Shown piece by piece: positions 58,753-64,000 of a DNA stretch of 64,000 nt. The stretch's first letter is position 1. The number at the start of each line of letters is the position of its first letter. The notes under the pieces are model-generated. The model ran no database searches, was not told the origin of the DNA, and saw only the letters and a program-made list of their open reading frames with translations. The position numbers were made by a program, and so were the translations under genes. Source of the stretch: Oceanicola sp. 502str15 (lineage in GTDB: Bacteria > Pseudomonadota > Alphaproteobacteria > Rhodobacterales > Rhodobacteraceae); contig NZ_WYDQ01000001.1 of NCBI RefSeq assembly GCF_024105635.1, forward strand, positions 3,658,501-3,722,500, written 5' to 3'.

Positions 58753-60443
58753 GTCGTGGCTCCGGCCGCGTGACGCCCCGCGATGAACCCGAAGGTCAGC
58801 GCCGGGCCGAGGTTGATGCCGCCCGCCGGATAGGTGCCCCCCATGACCGAGGCCATGTCGGTGCCCGCCGCGTAGAGCCCCGGCACGGGCGTGCCCTCCG
58901 GCCCGAGCACCCGCGCCGTGCCATCCGTCACCAGCCCGGCAAAGGTGCCGAAGCTGCCGGGGATCACACGCACCGCGTAAAATGGGCCGGTCTCGATCGG
59001 GGCGAGGCAGGGGTTCGGCCCGTGGTCCGGATCGCCCTGAAGGCGCATGTAGGGCGAGGTGCCGCGCTGAAACTCCGGGTCTTCGCCCCGCGCCGCACTT
59101 TCGTTGAACTGCGCAATGGTCGCCGCCAGCCCCTCCGCGTCGATCCCGCAGGCTTGGGCAAGGGCCTCGAGCGTCGCAGCCCGCGTCAGGTAGCCCGCGC
59201 GCAGCCAGGGGGCGAGAGGCAGCGGGGCAGGGCGGGTGATGCCCAGCCCGTAACGCCGGATGAAGCGATGATCGCAGACCAGCCAGCTCTCCGGCGTGTC
59301 GCCCTCCGCCGTGGCCTCGAGCAGGGCGGTGACATAATCGTGGTAGCCCAGCCCCTCGTTGCAGAACCGCCTGCCGTTCGCCAGCACGCCGATCACCCCG
59401 GGTTTGCCCCGCTCGATGATGTGCGGAAAGGTGCCGCGCGTGCCGTCGGGCCAGCGCACCTCAGACACCGGGCACATCGCCGCCGGGGCCACCAGCGCCT
59501 GCGTCTGCCGCCCGCCCGCCGCCTCGCCCGCCCGCAGCCCGTCACCACCGGCCTCGGGCACCGCGAGAGAGGCATGGGTCTCGGGGCGGGGGAAGGTGGC
59601 ATTGCGCCGGGCAATGTCATGCGGGTAGCCGCCGCAGGCCAGCACCACGCCGCGCCGCGAGCGCACCGTCACCTCACCATCAGGCCCCGCCAGCCGGGCC
59701 CCCACCACCGCGCCGCCTTCGGTTTCAAGCGAGCCGAGGGCATGTTGCACCCGCAGCTCCACCCCAAGGTCCAGCGCCGAGCGCATCAGCCGCCCTGCCA
59801 ACGCGTTGCCGTTGCGCAGCGCCATGCCGCGCCCGTGGCGGGCCAGGTGCCAGAGGTGCCGCGCCATCCGGTTGGCCACGTAAATCGCCGAGCGGGGCGC
59901 GCGCAGCACGGTCATGAAGGCCCGCAGGTCCGGCCCGGCCTGAATGGTCATGCCCATGAAGCTGGTTTCGCGCATCGGTTTGCGCAGCAGCGCCAGCGCC
60001 TTGCCCAGCCGCCGTGCATCGAAGGGCTGCGCGATGACCGAGCGCCCGCCCATGCCCGCGCCGGGCTGGTGGCTGTAGGTATCGGGTATCTTCAGCCCCG
60101 GATCGAATTGCAATTCCGTCTCGCGCTCGAAAAACCCCACCATCTCCGGTGCCGCCTTCAGGAAGGCATCCACCAGCTCGGCGTTGAAGGCATTGCCCTG
60201 CACAGCCTCCAGGTAGTCCCGCGCCGCGCCGGGCACCTCCTGTGTTCCGCCCGCCGCGCAAACCGGGTTGCCCGGCGCCCAGATCCAGCCGCCCGACCAC
60301 GCGGTGGTGCCGCCGATCACCTCGGCCTTTTCCGCCACCACCACCTTCAGACCGCCATGCGCCGCCGCAACCGCCGCCGCCAGCCCGGCCGCGCCGGAGC
60401 CGGCCACCAGAAGGTCGCAGTCGATGGTCTGGCTCACGTGCAT
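58749..60443 (-). CDS. FAD-dependent oxidoreductase (fumarate reductase/KstD-like)
   Basis: A 564-residue flavoprotein. The FAD-binding dinucleotide motif LLVAGSGAAGLAAAVAAAHG is at the N-terminus, with VIGGTTAWSGGWIWAPGNPV typical of the fumarate-reductase/3-ketosteroid dehydrogenase superfamily, an inserted capping domain, GVVLACGGYPHDIARRN and the C-terminal LYAAGTDMASVMGGTYPAGG and INLGPALTFGFIAGRHAA. Substrate unknown. ATG 60443 and GTG 60437 are both possible; the GGGAG spacing favours the GTG. It shares a promoter module with the tctCBA operon at 61613, so it likely acts on that transporter's substrate. Confidence 0.88.
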   Translation of the reverse strand: MHVSQTIDCDLLVAGSGAAGLAAAVAAAHGGLKVVVAEKAEVIGGTTAWSGGWIWAPGNPVCAAGGTQEVPGAARDYLEAVQGNAFNAELVDAFLKAAPEMVGFFERETELQFDPGLKIPDTYSHQPGAGMGGRSVIAQPFDARRLGKALALLRKPMRETSFMGMTIQAGPDLRAFMTVLRAPRSAIYVANRMARHLWHLARHGRGMALRNGNALAGRLMRSALDLGVELRVQHALGSLETEGGAVVGARLAGPDGEVTVRSRRGVVLACGGYPHDIARRNATFPRPETHASLAVPEAGGDGLRAGEAAGGRQTQALVAPAAMCPVSEVRWPDGTRGTFPHIIERGKPGVIGVLANGRRFCNEGLGYHDYVTALLEATAEGDTPESWLVCDHRFIRRYGLGITRPAPLPLAPWLRAGYLTRAATLEALAQACGIDAEGLAATIAQFNESAARGEDPEFQRGTSPYMRLQGDPDHGPNPCLAPIETGPFYAVRVIPGSFGTFAGLVTDGTARVLGPEGTPVPGLYAAGTDMASVMGGTYPAGGINLGPALTFGFIAGRHAAGATT

Positions 60444-60486
60444 TCTCCCGCCTTTGTCGGCCCCCATGCTTCTGCCGCTTCACGCC

Positions 60487-60529
60487 TAACGTCAAATGCT
60501 TGCTTTTTGTTTTGCGTAACATCAGGTTA
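60487..60529 (-). promoter_or_regulatory. LysR-box plus -35-like module of the flavoprotein promoter
   Basis: A dyad TAAC-N5-GTTA (60517-60529) is followed, on the minus strand, 19 bases later by ATTTGACGTTA (60497-60487), which includes a TTGACG -35-like hexamer. The same two elements with the same 19-base spacing precede the tctC gene at 61491-61533. The linker sequences are also similar (both contain ACAAAAAG). Likely the binding site of the LysR protein encoded between them. Confidence 0.7.
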
Positions 60530-60555
60530 ATCGCGGCCCGGAGGAGGAGCCGCCC

Positions 60556-61482
60556 ATGCCCGAGATGACCCTGCGCCAGATCGAAGTGATCCGCGCCGTG
60601 ATGATGACCGGTACGATCTCTGCCGCCGCCGAGATGCTTGGCGTCTCCGCCCCCGGTATCTCGCGGCTGGTGAAGCATACCGAGGAGGCGCTCGACATCC
60701 GCCTGTTCGAGCGCAAGGCCGGGCTCTTCGTGCCCTCCGTCGAGGCGAGCCGCGTGTTCGACCATGTGCGCGAGGTCTACAAGGGGGTCGAGAACCTGCA
60801 ACAGGCGGTCGGCTCGCTCAAACGCGGCGAAGAGGTGGAGCTGGCCTTTGCCTCCGCGCCCTCCGTGGCCCAGTTCATCGCCGCACGTGTGATCCGCCGG
60901 GTGCGCGAGCGCTATGCGAGCCTGTTCATCGACCTCAACATCCTCAAGATCGAGGAGACGGTTGATTACCTTCTGCTGGAACGCGGCGAGTTCGTCATCA
61001 TGTCGACCCCGGTCAAGAATGCCTCGGTCGAGAACGAGAAGATCGCCGAGGGGCGGCTGGTGGTGGTTCTGCCCGAGGGCCACGCGCTGGCCGCGCGGGC
61101 CGAGATTTCGGTGCGCGACCTGACGGGCGAGGCGCTCATTGGCATCGAGCCGCGCGACCCCTACGGCCAGATCGTCGCCGAGCCCTTCCGCGCCGCCGGG
61201 GTCGAGGTGCAGCACGCCATGCGCGGCCGGTTCGCGCAGACCGTGGTGAGCCTCGTGCGCCACGGCCTCGGCGTGGCGGTGATCGACGAGTTCTCGGTCG
61301 CCGAAACCTACATGCCCGGCCTCGTCCGCCGCCCGCTGGCCGAGGAAACCCGCATCTCCATCTACGTCTCCACCAAGAAGGGCAGGGTGCTGTCGGGCTA
61401 TGCCCAGCACACCATCGAGCACTTCCGGCGCGAACTGGCGCGGGCCATCGAGGAAGGGCCCGGACTTTGGCGGGATGGGTAG
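60556..61482 (+). CDS. LysR-family regulator
   Basis: A 308-residue regulator with an N-terminal HTH (TLRQIEVIRAVMMTGTISAA, AEMLGVSAPGISRLVKHTEE, LDIRLFERKAG) and a periplasmic-binding-like effector domain (ELAFASAPSVAQFIAARVIR, VVVLPEGHALAARAEISVRD, LVRHGLGVAVIDEFSVAET). GGAGGAGG precedes the ATG. It lies between a divergent flavoprotein gene and a tct operon whose promoters carry the same TAAC-N5-GTTA dyad, so it likely activates both in response to the substrate. Confidence 0.94.
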   Translation: MPEMTLRQIEVIRAVMMTGTISAAAEMLGVSAPGISRLVKHTEEALDIRLFERKAGLFVPSVEASRVFDHVREVYKGVENLQQAVGSLKRGEEVELAFASAPSVAQFIAARVIRRVRERYASLFIDLNILKIEETVDYLLLERGEFVIMSTPVKNASVENEKIAEGRLVVVLPEGHALAARAEISVRDLTGEALIGIEPRDPYGQIVAEPFRAAGVEVQHAMRGRFAQTVVSLVRHGLGVAVIDEFSVAETYMPGLVRRPLAEETRISIYVSTKKGRVLSGYAQHTIEHFRRELARAIEEGPGLWRDG

Positions 61483-61490
61483 GTGCGCAT

Positions 61491-61552
61491 TAACATAAGG
61501 TTATCGCAGGCGACAAAAAGGTATTTGACGTTACCTGTTGCCCGACGATACT
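61491..61552 (+). promoter_or_regulatory. LysR-box and promoter of the tctCBA operon
   Basis: The dyad TAACATAAGGTTA (61491-61503) is followed after 19 bases by ATTTGACGTTA (61523-61533). TTGACG (61525-61530) and GATACT (61547-61552), 16 bases apart, make a plausible sigma-70 promoter. The dyad sits about 30-60 bases upstream of the expected start, where LysR activators bind. The arrangement duplicates the module at 60487-60529 in mirrored orientation. Confidence 0.7.
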
Positions 61553-61612
61553 CCCCGTCCATCGGAGCGGCCCCATCGGGCCGCCACTTTCCGAACTGTC
61601 TGGGAGGACACC

Positions 61613-62614
61613 ATGAACAAGCTGATCTTCGGCGCACTCTCCGCGCTGACCCTCACCGCTGGCGCCGCGCTGGCCGAATACCCCGAGAAAGAGATCCAGG
61701 GCTTCATCCAGTGGGGCGCCGGTGGCTCCACCGACACCGTGATGCGCTCTGTCACCCCCCATGCCGAAGAGGCCCTTGGCGGCACCATCGTCATGCAGAA
61801 CATGACCGGCGGTGTGGGCGCGATTGCGCTGAACCACGTGTCTGGCGCCGATGCCGACGGCTACAGCCTGCTGATGGGTGCCGAAAACCCGCTGCTCTAC
61901 AAGGTGATGGGGCTTGGCGACAAGGACTACTCCGATTTCATCCCGCTGATCCTGCTGGCCCGCGGCACCCCGCTGCTGGTGGCCAACAACGACGCGCCCT
62001 TCGATGATTACCAGGGCTTCGTCGACTACGTGAAGGCCAACCCGGGCGAGATCCGCATCGGCGCCACCGGCCCCGGCGGCCTGCCCTCGGTCATCACCGC
62101 GATGATGAACGAAGTCGAAGGCGACCTCGACATGATCGCCGTGCCCTACGACGGCGACGGCCCGGCGCTGACCGCCATGCAGGGCGGCGCGGTCGACGTG
62201 ATGCCCGCAGTGCTCGGCGCCGCCATCGAAGGCGTGCGCGCCGGCAACATGAAGGCGCTCGCCGTCTTCGACGTCGAAGCGGCCGCAAAGCTGCCCGACG
62301 TGCCGATCGTGACCTCGTTCAACGAAGGCTACAACACCTTCCTGCCGTGGGGCTCCTTCTTCGGGGTCTTCGCGCCCAAGGACACGCCCGAGGACGTGGT
62401 CGCCAAGCTGTCGGAGGCTTTCGCCACCGGCGCCGAGCACCCCGACTTCCTCGCGCTGATGGACGACCGTGGCTTCAAGATGATGAACATCTCCGGCGAC
62501 GAGGCGCAGGCCTTTCTCGACAAGTGGCAGCAGGGCACGACCTGGCTGCTGAACGACGCCGGCCTCACCAAGGCGTCGCCCGAAGAGTTCGGCATCGCGC
62601 GCCCGGGCGAGTGA
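61613..62614 (+). CDS. tctC: TTT substrate-binding protein (TctC/Bug family), third copy
   Basis: A 333-residue periplasmic binding protein. The signal peptide ends AGAALA; the mature part starts EYPEKEIQGFIQWGAGGSTD, continues with VMQNMTGGVGAIALNHVSGA, a DGYSLLMGAENPLLYKVMGL block and IGATGPGGLPSVITAMMNE. WGAGGSTD replaces the usual PxxPGGxxD loop, suggesting a ligand different from those of the other two copies. GGGAGGA precedes the ATG. A strong stem-loop follows. Confidence 0.93.
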   Translation: MNKLIFGALSALTLTAGAALAEYPEKEIQGFIQWGAGGSTDTVMRSVTPHAEEALGGTIVMQNMTGGVGAIALNHVSGADADGYSLLMGAENPLLYKVMGLGDKDYSDFIPLILLARGTPLLVANNDAPFDDYQGFVDYVKANPGEIRIGATGPGGLPSVITAMMNEVEGDLDMIAVPYDGDGPALTAMQGGAVDVMPAVLGAAIEGVRAGNMKALAVFDVEAAAKLPDVPIVTSFNEGYNTFLPWGSFFGVFAPKDTPEDVVAKLSEAFATGAEHPDFLALMDDRGFKMMNISGDEAQAFLDKWQQGTTWLLNDAGLTKASPEEFGIARPGE

Positions 62615-62620
62615 TCATCT

Positions 62621-62649
62621 GGCGGACGGCCCCTGCCGGGCCGTCCGCC
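62621..62649 (+). promoter_or_regulatory. Intercistronic stem-loop after tctC
   Basis: GGCGGACGGCCC (62621-62632) and GGGCCGTCCGCC (62638-62649) form a perfect 12-bp stem with a five-base loop, seven bases after the tctC stop and without a T-run. Likely a stabilising or attenuating element between binding-protein and permease genes. Confidence 0.7.
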
Positions 62650-62731
62650 GACCTGACATCGGGCGCCGCCGTCAGCCACGACGCAGCGCGCCCGCCTTCA
62701 ACCCGCTTTCACACCAATCACGGAGCCCGAC

Positions 62732-63295
62732 ATGGACTCTCCCGACCCGCAGTACCGCAACGGCATCCCGGGCGACCAGGACGGCCCGCAAACCGCGCGC
62801 CGCCCGGGCGAACTCGTGTTCACCCTGCTGCTTTGCCTCGCAAGCCTCTACCTGCTCTGGAGCGCCTACGGGATCGCCGGGTTCGACGCGCTCTCCAGCC
62901 CCGGTGCCGTACCGATGGGCACCACCGCGATTATGGTGATCGCCTCCGTGATCCTGCTCGCCCGCACCGCGCGCCTGCCCAGGGTGTTGGGCGAAAAGCT
63001 GGGCGACGAAGTGCTCCCATGGGTCGTGCTCATCTTTGCCGGTCTGCTCGTGGTCTTCTCGCTCCTGCTCCAGCCGCTGGGCTTTCTGCCGACCGCCTTC
63101 CTGTTCCTGGTGGCAGCGATCAAGATCCTCGGGCGGCGCAGCTGGGGTTTCACGCTCACGGTGTCGCTCGCCTCGCTGGTCGTGATCTGGGTCATCTTCC
63201 GCGTGGTCTTCACCGTCCTCATGCCCTCGGGCATCGTGCCTGAGGCCGAGTTCATCCAGCTCATGCGCAATCTCTTCAACGGCGGGGGCGCATGA
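62732..63295 (+). CDS. tctB: Tripartite tricarboxylate transporter small permease (TctB)
   Basis: A 187-residue protein with a hydrophilic N-terminal tail and four membrane spans (LVFTLLLCLASLYLLWSAYG, TTAIMVIASVILLARTARLP, VLIFAGLLVVFSLLLQPLGF with LPTAFLFLVAAIKILG, and TLTVSLASLVVIWVIFRVVF). It ends with the VLMPSGIVPEAE-type TctB motif. Its stop overlaps the tctA start (ATGATG). Confidence 0.9.
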   Translation: MDSPDPQYRNGIPGDQDGPQTARRPGELVFTLLLCLASLYLLWSAYGIAGFDALSSPGAVPMGTTAIMVIASVILLARTARLPRVLGEKLGDEVLPWVVLIFAGLLVVFSLLLQPLGFLPTAFLFLVAAIKILGRRSWGFTLTVSLASLVVIWVIFRVVFTVLMPSGIVPEAEFIQLMRNLFNGGGA

Positions 63296-64000
63296 TGGAA
63301 ACGCTCGCAGCCCTCTTCACCGTCGTCACCCAGCCCGAACTTCTGGCCATGGTGGCGATCGGCACCTTCCTCGGCATCTACGTCGGCGCGATCCCGGGCC
63401 TTTCGGTCACGATGGCGGTGTCGATCCTGATCTCCTTCACCTTCTCCTGGGACGTCTACCCTGCCATCTCGCTGATGATCGGCATCTACATGGGCGGGGT
63501 CTACGGCGGGGCGCGAACGGCGATCCTGCTCAACATCCCCGGCGCCCCCTGCGCAATCGCAACCGCGATGGACGGCTATCCGATGGCGCAACGCGGCGAG
63601 GCCGGGCAGGCCATCGGCGTGACCACCACGATGTCGTTCTTCGGCGGGCTTGTCGGCATCGCCGTGTTGGCCGCTGCCGCGCCCCTGGTGTCGGACTTCG
63701 CGCTGCGCTTCCAGCCGCGCGACTACATGCTGCTGGCCGTGCTGGGCATCCTGCTGGTCGGCTCGCTCTCGCAGGGCTCACTGGTGAAGGGCATTTTCGC
63801 CGGGGCGCTGGGCATCGCCATCGGCGCGGTCGGGCGCGATCCGCTCACTTTCACCGAGCGCTTCACCTTCGACTTCCAGATCATGGAAGGCGGCATCAGC
63901 TTCATTGCAGTGATGATCGGCATGTTCGGCGTTTCAGAGGCGCTGCTCCAGCTGCGCCACGTCGGCCAGCCTACGGTCCGCCAGAAAATCACCCGCATCG
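63292..64000 (+). CDS. tctA: Tripartite tricarboxylate transporter large permease (TctA), 3' end outside window
   Basis: The first 236 codons of a TctA permease. Visible blocks are ATGTF-like LAMVAIGTFLGIYVGAIPGL, SLMIGIYMGGVYGGARTAI, LNIPGAPCAIATAMDGYPMA and LLAVLGILLVGSLSQGSL, all in the order of the family. Two adjacent ATG codons (63292, 63295) overlap the tctB stop. The remaining half of the roughly 500-residue protein lies beyond the window. Confidence 0.93.
   Translation, partial: MMETLAALFTVVTQPELLAMVAIGTFLGIYVGAIPGLSVTMAVSILISFTFSWDVYPAISLMIGIYMGGVYGGARTAILLNIPGAPCAIATAMDGYPMAQRGEAGQAIGVTTTMSFFGGLVGIAVLAAAAPLVSDFALRFQPRDYMLLAVLGILLVGSLSQGSLVKGIFAGALGIAIGAVGRDPLTFTERFTFDFQIMEGGISFIAVMIGMFGVSEALLQLRHVGQPTVRQKITRI

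Overview
The window is a GC-rich chromosomal segment from an alphaproteobacterium, most likely Rhodobacterales (Roseobacter group). This is inferred from gene style: several TRAP and tripartite tricarboxylate (TTT) transporters, an iron-rhodo-box-like site, CYP199-like and heme-uptake genes, many ATGA overlaps, and tRNA-Met and tRNA-Phe sequences typical of the class. No ribosomal RNA is present to settle taxonomy.

Region 1 (1-21.6 kb) looks like a genomic island. After a truncated tRNA-Met and a decayed IS3 element comes a surface-polysaccharide cluster (1.65-15 kb): GDP-L-fucose synthase and GDP-mannose dehydratase, a Wzy-like polymerase, a Wzx-like flippase, four glycosyltransferases, an FkbM methyltransferase and an SDR epimerase. 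Its middle is AT-richer than the flanks and is interrupted by an IS3-family element with a frameshifted orfB. It is followed by a satellite-like replication and integration module (15.4-21.5 kb): an unusual repeat region, a Cys-rich small protein, a large primase/VapE-type helicase, an AlpA-like regulator, an unknown protein and a P4-type integrase abutting the 3' end of tRNA-Phe. A 15-bp piece of that tRNA recurs at 1449-1463, so the whole 20 kb may be one integrated element.

Region 2 (22-31 kb) is a hexuronate/aldonate catabolic locus: uxuA-uxuB diverge from a GntR regulator, a TRAP transporter, an L-idonate dehydrogenase and an LDH2-type dehydrogenase. A relic of a second TRAP permease follows.

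Region 3 (31-38.5 kb) is a signalling cluster: two hybrid-free histidine kinases, an Hpt protein, a stand-alone receiver, two receivers with a degenerate GGDEF-like domain, and a LuxI-family autoinducer synthase with all family key residues but no LuxR beside it.

Region 4 (38.7-52.5 kb) holds two catabolic transport operons. One is a branched-chain-type ABC transporter with a CYP199-like P450, its ferredoxin and a MarR regulator, preceded by a clear promoter and palindromic operator. The other is a TTT transporter with two binding proteins, an esterase and a metallo-beta-lactamase-fold hydrolase, divergent from LysR-DUF3237.

Region 5 (53-58.5 kb) is heme acquisition: hmuTUV, an IsdG-like heme monooxygenase and a TonB-dependent receptor with a TGA-N9-TCA iron box. 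Region 6 (58.6-64 kb) is a flavoprotein oxidoreductase, a LysR regulator and a third TTT transporter (cut by the window end). The oxidoreductase and transporter promoters share an identically spaced two-part regulatory module. All five dedicated solute-binding-protein genes of the TRAP, TTT and ABC systems are followed directly by strong GC-rich stem-loops.
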